From NCBI GenBank assembly GCA_016867855.1, contig VGIO01000007.1, positions 1-36,296 of the forward strand: 36,296 nt of DNA. The letters run 5' to 3'. Positions within the stretch are counted from its first letter, which is position 1; each line of letters opens with the position of its first letter. The notes beneath the pieces were generated by a model. It was not told the origin of the DNA. It was given only the letters and a program-made list of their open reading frames with translations, and did no database searches. Of the stretch, positions 23,792-31,486 are shown one piece after another. Both the position numbers and the translations under genes were made by a program. Origin of the DNA: Calditrichota bacterium (lineage in GTDB: Bacteria > Electryoneota > AABM5-125-24 > Hatepunaeales > Hatepunaeaceae).

Positions 23792-24513
23792 TATTTGCCG
23801 GCCGGCGGCAACGCCGCGCTGTGGATGATTTGCACTTTGGTCATAATGACGGCCGGCAGCATACGGTCGTGCGGCGACATAGGATCGCGCTTATTTTCAC
23901 CGATTTTTTCGACGACATCCAGCCCGCGAATGACGCGCCCAAAGACGGTATATTTATTATCCAGATGCGCCGCCCGGCCAAGACAGATGAAGAATTGGCT
24001 GCCGGCGGAGTTGAAGTCCGGGCTGCGCGCCATCGAAAGAATGCCCTTTTCGTGCGGGACATCGTTGAATTCAGCGTTGACCTTCCAGGGTGGGCCGCCA
24101 GAGCCGTCGTTTTCGGGATTGGCATCCTTGCTGTTGGGGTCGCCGCCTTGAATGACGAAGCCGGGCAGCACGCGGTGAAAAGTCGTGCCGTCGTAAAAGC
24201 CATAGCGGGCTAATTTCTTAAAGTTGGCAATATGCATCGGCGCTTTATCGGCGAAAAATTCGACGACGATGTCGCCTTTAGTGGTCGTAATAACCGCGAC
24301 TTCGCTTAAATCGCCCACATCTGCCAGAGTCGGGGGCGTCAATTCGTTGGACACAGACTCCTTTTCGGATGTAAAACCGGTATCGGCCGGGAGTTGCCCG
24401 GACGACGCGGCAGTTTTAGGTTTTTGAGAAACCGTCTCGCGGCTGGGCTGGGGATTCCTGCCGCAGCCGGTTAAAATTAGAAATAGTAATGAGAATACTA
24501 AAATACGCTTCAT
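23791..24513 (-). CDS. Cyclophilin-type peptidyl-prolyl isomerase, lipoprotein
   Basis: 240 residues from the ATG at 24513 (MKRILVFSLLFLILTGCG). This start has AGAGGAGAA directly upstream and yields a lipoprotein signal with lipobox LTGC (Cys17); the longer frame to 24573 would bury the signal. The cyclophilin domain covers about residues 70-230: GDIVVEFFADKAPMHIANF, FYDGTTFHRVLPGFVIQGGDP with the catalytic Arg in FHRV, SAGSQFFICLG and YTVFGRVIRGLDVVEKIG. It speeds cis-trans isomerisation of proline bonds in exported proteins and sits lipid-anchored in the envelope. It is the first gene of an operon with the S8 protease and the zinc hydrolase, which suggests folding and turnover of exported proteins. 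Confidence 0.95.
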   Translation of the reverse strand: MKRILVFSLLFLILTGCGRNPQPSRETVSQKPKTAASSGQLPADTGFTSEKESVSNELTPPTLADVGDLSEVAVITTTKGDIVVEFFADKAPMHIANFKKLARYGFYDGTTFHRVLPGFVIQGGDPNSKDANPENDGSGGPPWKVNAEFNDVPHEKGILSMARSPDFNSAGSQFFICLGRAAHLDNKYTVFGRVIRGLDVVEKIGENKRDPMSPHDRMLPAVIMTKVQIIHSAALPPAGK

Positions 24514-24550
24514 TTCTCCTCTGATGAGTAATTCTAATACCGCTACGCGG

Positions 24551-24645
24551 TATAATGTAAGGTGAAAGGACACCCCCCTTCATCCCCCCGCACGCGGGGG
24601 GAGAAGCAAGCAACAGCCGCAAGCGGGGGGAGAAGGCGAGCCTAT
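24551..24645. repeat. G/C-tract palindromic repeat
   Basis: Runs of C followed by runs of G (CACCCCCCTTCATCCCCCCG, then CGCGGGGGGAGAAG and again GCGGGGGGAGAAG) form a strong potential stem. A longer version of the same kind of sequence lies at 35905-36060. It may act as a structured transcript end for the membrane protein gene at 24729, but it lacks a T-run. Confidence 0.55.
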
Positions 24646-24728
24646 TATTGAGAAAATAACGGATAAGTATAAAAATGAACGCTGAAACTAAAAGTCAGTT
24701 CACTTTCCAACTTTCTTACTTTTTTACT

Positions 24729-25382
24729 TCATATCACTTTCAGCCAATCCGACATTAAGAAGTAGAACCGGTCGATGAGTAAGGCAAATCTGGTCATAAC
24801 CGTATAGCCGTAGCCTGCGCCGAAGCCGACCATCAGCAGCCCGGTGCCGACTTTGGCGAAAGCGCCGGCTGTGCCTTTATGTTCAAGCGAGAAGAAGAAG
24901 TAGAGCAGGATGCAAATCAAACCGAAGACGATAATGGGGCTGGCCAGGGCGTTCAGCAGCGGCAGGAAGCCTGGGGCGGCGATGAAGGCTTTTACTGCCG
25001 GGGTTGAAATTGGCGGGATGAGCGAAGCCTCGATCTGCCGCATCAGGTCGCCTTCGGTGAAACCGATGACGGCCATTCCGCTGTAGATGCCGACCATATA
25101 CGCCAGCGGCCAGCGCGAAATCCACGACCATTTCTCGGTGAAGCGGGTGAACATCAATAGTCCCAGCGCCAGGGGGAACAACAGCCACCAGTCGCGCCCG
25201 GCGAGCAGCGGATCCTGCAGGTTCGGCTTGAACACATTAAAGTATTCGACGGCCAGACCGTAGCCTGCCGCTACGCCGATGAATAGATGCTCGGCAATTT
25301 TATAGGCTGGATTGTCCTTGTAGAGGAACGACAGGATCATCAGCGTCAACGCTGCGGCGACCCAAGTCCAAAGAGTGTCCAT
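24729..25382 (-). CDS. Integral membrane protein of unknown function
   Basis: 217 residues with about five membrane segments: 7-20 (TLWTWVAAALTLMILSFLY region), 32-50 (HLFIGVAAGYGLAVEYFN), 66-80 (WWLLFPLALGLLMF), 91-110, 142-167 (LLNALASPIIVFGLICILLY) and 175-200 (VGTGLLMVGFGAGYGYTVMT). Conserved-looking features are the charged loops YKDNPAYKIAEH and FTEKWSWISRW. I do not recognise the family. It ends about 290 bases before the divergent plus-strand gene. Real by length, composition and regular membrane topology. Confidence 0.78.
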   Translation of the reverse strand: MDTLWTWVAAALTLMILSFLYKDNPAYKIAEHLFIGVAAGYGLAVEYFNVFKPNLQDPLLAGRDWWLLFPLALGLLMFTRFTEKWSWISRWPLAYMVGIYSGMAVIGFTEGDLMRQIEASLIPPISTPAVKAFIAAPGFLPLLNALASPIIVFGLICILLYFFFSLEHKGTAGAFAKVGTGLLMVGFGAGYGYTVMTRFALLIDRFYFLMSDWLKVI

Positions 25383-25677
25383 CAGCCTTGCTTCGGGTTA
25401 AGTTCAAATTGACTATCGCTGAATTAGATATACAATATACAATATTTTGGTTTAAGTTAAAATAACACATCACTCATTAATGTAATTTAAAATGGTTTTA
25501 TTATCGTGCGATGGCGGTATGATGTTTGATGCCTCGTCGTTGAAATAGCCATAGACTATAAAATTTATAGGTTGATGAACAATTTCATTTTATGCTTTCA
25601 AATTTTACGTTTTTATGGCATATTAATTTAATCTTAATCCAAATTGCGCGGGGATTTACGCGCTATGAGCATTTCTG
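25383..25677. promoter_or_regulatory. Divergent A+T-rich intergenic region
   Basis: About 295 bases between a minus-strand gene and a plus-strand gene, so it must contain promoters for both. It is markedly A+T-rich, with several TATAAA- or TATAAT-like hexamers, but I could not pair any with a well-spaced -35 box. No hairpin module or MITE is present. Confidence 0.4.
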
Positions 25678-26235
25678 ATGCCAAATTCCGCTAAAGACGG
25701 GTTCGAAAGTTCCCAAAGCGGCATTGAACGGAAGGAATCTGGGAATCGGTCTTCGGATTCGTCGGTAGAACCGCACGCGGCTGAATCACCAATGGCGCCG
25801 GTTTATACGCCTGAATCGGCAGAAGAGCGTCGGTTTCAAGATTTTTTGCGCCGCTCAGACCTGCCGCCGAACGATTCCGGCCACCGCCGGACGAGCATTC
25901 TGCCTGAAGAATTGAAAGGCTTGAACTGGGGCGCGGCGATTTTGAATGTCATCTGGGGCTATTCAATGAAGATGCCATTTGGGATGCTCGTCGGCTGGCT
26001 GATTTTATTCTCAATTCCCTTCGTAAATTTCGTCTGCCCGTTGATTTGGCTGTTCAAAGGCAACGAATGGGCTTGGCGCTATCGCAGGTGGGAAGCGGTC
26101 GAGGATTTTAGGCAAGTTCAGAAAAAATGGGCGGTCGGCAGCATTATCGCGCTGGTAATTATTATTATATTGATTTGTCTTAGTTACAAGTGGTATTTGA
26201 ATTTACTGGCGAGGATTGGACGGGCGGGATTTTAA
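25678..26235 (+). CDS. Small membrane protein of the NWGA-type family, with a disordered N terminus
   Basis: 185 residues. The first 75 are polar, rich in Ser, Glu and Pro, and probably unstructured. Then comes PEELKGLNWGAAILNVIWGYSM, a hydrophobic stretch (100-125, FGMLVGWLILFSIPFVNFVCPLIW), the motif FKGNEWAWRYRRWEAVEDFRQVQKKWAVG, and a final membrane helix (SIIALVIIIILICLSY). The NWGA...IWG and GNEWAW..RRW signatures recur in small membrane proteins of unknown function that I recall from Firmicutes and other phyla, often with an N-terminal zinc ribbon instead of the acidic segment seen here. The ATG at 25678 follows a weak purine stretch. Function unknown. Confidence 0.72.
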   Translation: MPNSAKDGFESSQSGIERKESGNRSSDSSVEPHAAESPMAPVYTPESAEERRFQDFLRRSDLPPNDSGHRRTSILPEELKGLNWGAAILNVIWGYSMKMPFGMLVGWLILFSIPFVNFVCPLIWLFKGNEWAWRYRRWEAVEDFRQVQKKWAVGSIIALVIIIILICLSYKWYLNLLARIGRAGF

Positions 26236-26584
26236 ATAATGCCAATGTCAATGCCAATGCTAATGAAGATGATGACTAAATCAACTTATTAGGAGAGCTA
26301 ATTGCAAAAGTGATTATTAATCCAGAAAACTCGGACTATAGCAAGGCAGACGCCCTCGTCCGCCAAAAACCAAGCCTAGAATGCAGCAGACGAGGGCGTC
26401 CGCCTTGCCATCAGTTAACAAATCCAACACTTTTGCTATTAGGTAGTGTCACAATATAGTTGTTAGATATAGTAATGACGCGCCATAGTGCGTTTCTTCA
26501 TATTTCACAATTATATTACGACATTATGGCATTTGCATTAACGTTTAATATAGTCCAATAATATTAATCAATTAACATTATAAG
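26236..26584. other. Intergenic region upstream of nuoN, mostly a MITE
   Basis: About 350 bases. A short low-complexity run of ATGCCA/ATGTCA hexamers (26240-26270) is followed by a 149-bp MITE-like element (26296-26444) and about 140 bases of A+T-rich sequence that must hold the nuoN promoter, unless transcription continues from upstream. Confidence 0.6.
26296..26444. repeat. MITE-like element A, copy 1
   Basis: 149 bp. The left end is AGCTAATTGCAAAAGTG and the inverted right end is close to ACCTAATAGCAAAAGTG. The centre is a long palindrome with arms GCAAGGCAGACGCCCTCG... and its complement, separated by the spacer AAAAACCAAGCCTAGAATGC. It matches copy 2 (28363-28511) along its whole length with scattered differences. 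No clear target duplication. Confidence 0.85.
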
Positions 26585-28180
26585 ATGGCCTTTAGTTATT
26601 CCGACCTATTTGTCATTGCGCCGGAGATAATTCTGACAGCGCTGGCGCTGGTCGTAATTTTCGTCGAATTGGCTTGGCCGCGGTGCGAGGCGGCGCTGCA
26701 GGCAATTTGCGCCGTGGGGATTTTGCTCGCCGGGGCGGCGGCGGCGATCAGCCTTGGTGTGCAGACGACCGCCGGTTTCGGCAGCGCTTCGTTTTTAAAC
26801 GGAATGGTGGCTGCCGACGGCTTTAGTGTTTTCTTAAAAGTCATTCTGGCGACGATTGCGCTGCTAATTGTCTTGATTTCGCGCTCGTATTTTTCCAACG
26901 CCCCCAATCAACCGACCGAAAACATCGGTGAACAAAAATCGGCTTCGCTAGTTAGCCGCCTCAGGCACAGCGATTATTACAGTTTGATTCTGCTGACGAC
27001 CGTCGGTATGATGGTCTTGGCGTCAGCAACCGATTTGGTGGCTTTGTTCATCGGTCTGGAGACGATGTCGGTGGGGCTTTACTGTCTGGCTGGCATTCGG
27101 TTTGAGCGGGTGCGGTCGAGCGAGTCGGCGCTGAAATATCTACTCTTGGGCGCGTTTGCCTCGGCATTCTTGCTGTTCGGCATCGCGCTCATCTATGGCG
27201 CGACTAACGGTGCGACGAATTTTAAGGCTATCGTCGATGCCCTGCAAGGCTCGTTCAGTTCCGGTATCAGCCTATTGGAGCCGGCGCCGGCAATGAAAGG
27301 CACGCCGCTGCTGTTGGCAGGAATTGGATTTCTATTAATAGGCTTGCTGTTCAAGATTGCAGCGGTGCCGTTTCATTTCTGGTCGCCGGATGTCTATCAA
27401 GGCGCGCCGACGCCGGTAACGGCTTTTATGTCGGCAGGACCGAAAGCCGCGGCGCTGGCGGTCTTCATCCGCCTCTTCGGCTGGGTTTTGCCCGGACTAT
27501 CAACGGTTTGGGCGCCGATGTTGTGGCTCATTGCCGCGCTGACGATGACTGTCGGCAATATCATCGCCCTAGCGCAAACCGATGTGAAACGGATGCTGGC
27601 TTATTCTTCCATCGCCCATGCCGGGTATCTGTTATTAGCGATTTTAGCCGCCGGCAATCCTCAGGTCCGCGAAGCCGCCGCCGCAGGTATGCTATTTTAT
27701 CTGACGATTTACTATCTGATGAATATCGGCGCCTTTGCGGTTGTTTATATTATCAACCGCGCCCGGGAAAATTCCGATTATCAAATAGGTGATTACTATG
27801 GTTTAGCCGCCAAGCAGCCCTGGGTAGCGGGGGTTTTAGCGTTGTGCCTAATTTCACTCGCCGGCATACCTCCGACGGCCGGATTCTTCAGCAAACTATA
27901 TGTTTTCTCAGCCGCAGTCAAAGCCGGTTATATCGGTTTAGTGGTGATTGCGGTTCTAAACAGTGTAGTTTCGGTGTATTACTATTTACGTCTAGTGGTC
28001 TATATGTATATGCGCCCGCTGGAGAAGCCTTTGGCGGCGCGGCTCACGCCGACGACGGCAGTGGCGCTGATGATTTGCACTATCGGTATATTAGGATTAG
28101 GTTTGTTGCCGGGCGGGTTGATGAAGCAGGCTCAGACCGGTGCAGCGCAAATAGAGTTGCCGGTGCCGACGGTCGAGTGA
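26585..28180 (+). CDS. nuoN: NADH-quinone oxidoreductase subunit N
   Basis: 531 residues with about 14 membrane helices. The conserved proton-channel region is intact: SATDLVALFIGLETMSVGLYCLAG, a Lys in SALKYLLLGAFASAFLLFG, and GLLFKIAAVPFHFWSPDVYQGAPTPVTAF followed by MSAGPKAAALAVFIRLF. NuoN is one of the antiporter-like subunits that pump protons in respiratory complex I. No other nuo gene is in the window: the neighbours are an unknown membrane protein and an antiporter-like transporter, and a MITE lies on each side. A hydrophilic insert near residues 104-126 (PNQPTENIGEQKSASLV) is longer than I expect. ATG start, no strong Shine-Dalgarno site. Complete, so it may be a detached subunit. 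Confidence 0.95.
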   Translation: MAFSYSDLFVIAPEIILTALALVVIFVELAWPRCEAALQAICAVGILLAGAAAAISLGVQTTAGFGSASFLNGMVAADGFSVFLKVILATIALLIVLISRSYFSNAPNQPTENIGEQKSASLVSRLRHSDYYSLILLTTVGMMVLASATDLVALFIGLETMSVGLYCLAGIRFERVRSSESALKYLLLGAFASAFLLFGIALIYGATNGATNFKAIVDALQGSFSSGISLLEPAPAMKGTPLLLAGIGFLLIGLLFKIAAVPFHFWSPDVYQGAPTPVTAFMSAGPKAAALAVFIRLFGWVLPGLSTVWAPMLWLIAALTMTVGNIIALAQTDVKRMLAYSSIAHAGYLLLAILAAGNPQVREAAAAGMLFYLTIYYLMNIGAFAVVYIINRARENSDYQIGDYYGLAAKQPWVAGVLALCLISLAGIPPTAGFFSKLYVFSAAVKAGYIGLVVIAVLNSVVSVYYYLRLVVYMYMRPLEKPLAARLTPTTAVALMICTIGILGLGLLPGGLMKQAQTGAAQIELPVPTVE

Positions 28181-28224
28181 TTTTTTGCACTCGATGTCTT
28201 AGTGAATGCATATATAAAGATTGA

Positions 28225-28542
28225 TACTAAATTGCATTCAAATGAATAACAAAGGGATTTAAAATTCACAACGGATTAAACGGATAGAACGGATTACATA
28301 GCGGCTTTGCAGGATTATCCGTTTCATCCGTTTAATCTGTTGTTAATTTGTTTTGACATTTAGGCTAATTGCAAAAGTGATGATTAATCTAGAAAACTCA
28401 GACCATGGCAAGGCGGACGCCCTCGTCCGCCGAAAACCAAGCCTAGAATGCGGCGGACGAGGGCGTCCGCCTTGCCATCAGTTAATAAATCCAACACTTT
28501 TGCAATTACCTCATTTATCGTCTGATTGATTGCGACTAGGTA
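28225..28542. repeat. MITE-like element B, copy 2, split by element A
   Basis: The two parts (28225-28362 and 28518-28542) together make about 163 bp and match the uninterrupted copy at 20756-20919 in reverse complement. Ends are TACTAAATTGCATTC and, inverted, TACCTAGTCGCAATC. Element A plus a 6-bp duplication is inserted near the right end. Confidence 0.8.
28363..28511. repeat. MITE-like element A, copy 2, with CATTTA target duplication
   Basis: 149 bp. Terminal inverted repeats are GGCTAATTGCAAAAGTG and AGGTAATTGCAAAAGTG. A perfect 25-bp inverted repeat (28407-28431 against 28452-28476) surrounds a 20-nt spacer. CATTTA occurs directly on both sides (28357-28362 and 28512-28517), while the empty copy of element B has a single TATTTA there. 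No coding capacity. Confidence 0.88.
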
Positions 28543-28653
28543 TAATTATCAATATAGTTGGCTTTAACTACTGGATTTTAACACGCCCCTATAAAATGCA
28601 CAATATCTATCTCTAAACCTTAAAACCATAATCCTAAAATATCAGAGCGATCT

Positions 28654-30210
28654 ATGCTCGGAATGAACATACTCTCACCCGGTCAGAAGTGGTTGTTCGC
28701 AGGAATTTTAACCATTCTGACCGCATTTATTTGGACTTCTTCAGCTGAGGCTCAAGCCACAGTAACGCCGCCGTCTCAGAGCGCTGCAGTGACGCATACG
28801 ACAAGTCCTTCCAGCCATTCCAGCGCTATCGAGATGGAGGCTGAAGAGGAAGCCAAGCATCTGCCGTTGTATGCGGCGCTGCCGTTCGTCGGCATCCTGC
28901 TTTCCGTTGCTTTGTTCCCGTTGCTTTTCCCACACTTTTGGCATCATCACTATCCGAAGGTCGCGGCATTTTGGGCGCTGGTCTTCGCCGTGCCGTTTCT
29001 CATTCATAATTTTCACCTAGCGCTCTATGAAATACTGCATATAGTTCTCATCGACTACATTCCTTTCATCATTCTATTATGGGGCTTGTTCACGGTATCG
29101 GGGGGAATTTTGCTGCGCGGGACTTTGGTCGGCACGCCGGCATTAAATGTTCAGATGCTGGCTATTGGCACCCTGCTTGCCTCCTGGATGGGAACGACCG
29201 GCGCCTCGATGCTGCTCATCCGTCCGGTTTTGCGTGCAAATGCCGAGCGTAAGAGCAAGGCGCATGTAATTATATTTTTTATCTTTCTCGTATCGAATAT
29301 CGGCGGGGCTTTAACGCCGCTCGGCGACCCGCCGTTGTTCCTCGGTTTCCTGCATGGTGTGCCGTTCTTCTGGACGCTGCACATTACGCCGCATTTCTTA
29401 GTCGCCTCGGTGCTGACGCTGTTGTTGTTCTTCCTCATCGACAGCATCATCTATAAAAAAGAGGACAGCGCGCCAAAAGAGAAAATCGAACTGGCGCAAA
29501 AATACCCGCTGCGACTGGAAGGTATGCACAATTTCCTATTTTTGGGCGGAATACTAATCTCGGTTTTAATGTCCGGCGCCTGGCGTCCAGGCGTTGCCTT
29601 CAACTTGCTTGGCATCCACCTCGAATTGCAGAATCTGTGCCGTGATGCAGGCATTCTTTTGATGTGTTTCTTTTCTTGGAAGACAACGCACATTAAAGTG
29701 CGGCAGGATAATCAGTTCACTTGGGGGCCTATTAAGGAGGTCGCATACCTTTTTATTGGCATATTTATCACCATCATTCCGCTGCTGATGATGCTGCGCG
29801 CCGGCGAATCAGGCTCGATGGGCTTTATCATCCGCGCGGTTAAAGAACCGGCGCATTATTTCTGGATTACCGGTATTTTATCCTCGTTCCTCGACAACGC
29901 GCCGACCTATCTTACCTTTTTCAATACCGCGCTCGGACGGCTGGGGATGACGGAAGGCGAGATGGCGTATATGCTGCGGGGCGTGGTCGAACATCCCGAA
30001 CATCAGGTCTTCATCGAGTATCTGAAAGGAATTTCAGCCGGGGCGGTCTTCTTCGGGGCGAACACTTACATTGGCAATGCGCCGAATTTTATGGTGCGCT
30101 CCATCGCCGAGGAAGCCGGCGTCAAGATGCCCTCCTTTTTCGGTTATATGCTCTGGTCGGTCGGAATTTTAGTTCCGATTTTCGTCGTCATAACCTTGAT
30201 ATTCTTTTAA
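28654..30210 (+). CDS. Sodium:proton antiporter-like transporter (CitMHS_2 / NhaD-type ion transporter superfamily)
   Basis: 518 residues. An N-terminal hydrophobic segment (about 12-32) resembles a signal or extra helix and is followed by a Ser/Thr/Glu/His-rich stretch (35-68). About eleven membrane helices then follow with family signatures: LAIGTLLASWMGTTGASMLLIRPVLRAN, SNIGGALTPLGDPPLFLGFLHGVPF, GILSSFLDNAPTYLTFFNTAL and GANTYIGNAPNFMVRSIAEEAG. The paired GTTGAS and DNAPTY motifs mark the two halves of the ion-transporter fold. It probably exchanges Na+ for H+ at the cytoplasmic membrane, though the family also holds anion carriers. An ATG at 28663 (MNILSPG) is a second possible start. 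The adjacent nuoN suggests an energy or ion-balance link, but a MITE separates the two genes. Confidence 0.87.
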   Translation: MLGMNILSPGQKWLFAGILTILTAFIWTSSAEAQATVTPPSQSAAVTHTTSPSSHSSAIEMEAEEEAKHLPLYAALPFVGILLSVALFPLLFPHFWHHHYPKVAAFWALVFAVPFLIHNFHLALYEILHIVLIDYIPFIILLWGLFTVSGGILLRGTLVGTPALNVQMLAIGTLLASWMGTTGASMLLIRPVLRANAERKSKAHVIIFFIFLVSNIGGALTPLGDPPLFLGFLHGVPFFWTLHITPHFLVASVLTLLLFFLIDSIIYKKEDSAPKEKIELAQKYPLRLEGMHNFLFLGGILISVLMSGAWRPGVAFNLLGIHLELQNLCRDAGILLMCFFSWKTTHIKVRQDNQFTWGPIKEVAYLFIGIFITIIPLLMMLRAGESGSMGFIIRAVKEPAHYFWITGILSSFLDNAPTYLTFFNTALGRLGMTEGEMAYMLRGVVEHPEHQVFIEYLKGISAGAVFFGANTYIGNAPNFMVRSIAEEAGVKMPSFFGYMLWSVGILVPIFVVITLIFF

Positions 30211-30358
30211 CCTTCTTAAAATCCTCTTCAGGCGATAATGTCAAATAGTTCGCCTAAGTGGGTGTCATTCCAATCTTGCCAGGCGGGCGAGGTGTTATAT
30301 TCCTGCAGATGCAGGGCAAGAATGCCGGCTGACTTAGGCGCCTTATTCGTTGTTCATT

Positions 30359-31306
30359 TTATCTTACCGGCAGGACGACGCGGAAGCCGACGAAATAGAA
30401 GGGATAATCCGGCGGCATAAAGGTGCGGTTGGTGGCGCGCAGATTAAAAGCGTCGCTGCCCCAGCAGCCGCCGCGCGGGATGTGCCATTCGCCTGTAGCC
30501 GGGCCGGTCGGGTCAACGGCTATAGTATCGGCGTAAGCGCCATACCAGTCATTGTGCCATTCGAACAGGTTGCCGATTATGTCGTAGAGTCCGAAGCCGT
30601 TGGGTGATTTAGAGGCGACAGGATGAGTTCCGAAGTCGGAGGCGCCGGAGCCTAATTCCCAGGAGTTTTCAGCCCATACGGCATATCGGTTGATTTCGGC
30701 GGTGTCAGCCGGGGTAGATGGATATGGGTCGCAGTTTTTTCCCCAGAAGAAATCGGTGTTTGAGCCGGCTCGGCAGGCGAATTCCCACTCGGCTTCAGTC
30801 GGCAGGCGGTAGCCGTTTTTAGAATAGTCGATGCGGACGCTGTCCAAGGTGCAGCCGTAGCCAGGCGCGCCGTTTATCGCAGTGTAAGTATAGACGGTGT
30901 CAAAACCGTCGCGGCGGCTGCGAGCATTGCAGTAGAGAGCTGCATCCCCCCAGGTGATTTCATAAGCCGGATAGCGGCTGCCGACGCCGTAATGGCTGCG
31001 CCAGTTGGGGGTCGAATACCCGCTGTAATAAAGGCGCATCAGGGCGTCGTAGTCCCCTTGCGTAACTTCGGTGGTGTCCATCCAAAAGTTGTGCGTAAAG
31101 CGCACGGTATGCACCGGCATCTCGTCTAAAGCGCCTCGGTCCGAACCCATCTGAAAACTGGCGTCTTTAGCCGGAATAACAACCATCCCACGCGGCGTGA
31201 AAGTTCCATTTCCATTGCCGGTGGGATTTTTATTTTCGCTACAGGAGAGCAGTAGAAGCGGTATAATGACCGCGAGACGGATGAAAATAGCGATACGGCT
31301 GCGCAT
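30359..31306 (-). CDS. Formylglycine-generating-enzyme (SUMF1)-like lipoprotein
   Basis: 315 residues. Lipoprotein signal with lipobox LLLSC (Cys22). The FGE-sulfatase fold runs from about residue 38 to the end: MVVIPAKDASFQMGSDRGALDEMPVHTV, FWMDTTEVTQGDYDALM, YPAYEITWGDAALYCNARSRRDG, YRLPTEAEWEFACRAGSNTDFFWG, GLYDIIGNLFEWHNDWYG, IPRGGCWGS and the closing FVGFRVVLPVR. The catalytic Cys pair of true formylglycine-generating enzymes is not present in the usual spacing after RGG, so it is probably not a sulfatase activator, like most secreted members of this fold. Role unknown. It lies upstream of no recognised sulfatase; the arylsulfotransferase-like gene precedes it in the same orientation. 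Confidence 0.92.
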   Translation of the reverse strand: MRSRIAIFIRLAVIIPLLLLSCSENKNPTGNGNGTFTPRGMVVIPAKDASFQMGSDRGALDEMPVHTVRFTHNFWMDTTEVTQGDYDALMRLYYSGYSTPNWRSHYGVGSRYPAYEITWGDAALYCNARSRRDGFDTVYTYTAINGAPGYGCTLDSVRIDYSKNGYRLPTEAEWEFACRAGSNTDFFWGKNCDPYPSTPADTAEINRYAVWAENSWELGSGASDFGTHPVASKSPNGFGLYDIIGNLFEWHNDWYGAYADTIAVDPTGPATGEWHIPRGGCWGSDAFNLRATNRTFMPPDYPFYFVGFRVVLPVR

Positions 31307-31390
31307 ATCTGCCTCCGATATAATTGCACCTTAATCCAGCGTAATTCGCATTAGTTGATGCTGGACATAGATAAGCATTTCTTTTTTACC

Positions 31391-31420
31391 AGACGAACCC
31401 TTCACTTCGTTCAGGGTGAC
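31391..31420. repeat. Dispersed repeat (CTTCACTTCGTTCAGG type), single arm
   Basis: One copy of the repeat whose full palindromic form lies at 35432-35513. This copy reads ACCCTTCACTTCGTTCAGGG followed by TGAC. Confidence 0.8.
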
Positions 31421-31486
31421 CTGGCGCGAGTCTTAGCGCCGATTAAGGTTTTGGATTTGATTGAAATCTATATTGGATATTTTCGA

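Noticed and set aside
24514-24573. 20-residue N-terminal extension of the cyclophilin
   Set aside because: The ATG at 24513 has a good purine-rich site and begins a proper lipoprotein signal; the extension would hide it.
28399-28480. CRISPR-like repeats or a riboswitch in the palindromic core upstream of the antiporter gene
   Set aside because: The structure is one palindrome within a 149-bp element with terminal inverted repeats and a target duplication; no regular direct repeats with spacers exist.
30238-30420. 60-residue plus-strand open frame after the antiporter gene
   Set aside because: It overlaps the end of the FGE-like gene on the other strand, lacks a ribosome binding site and has no recognisable character.
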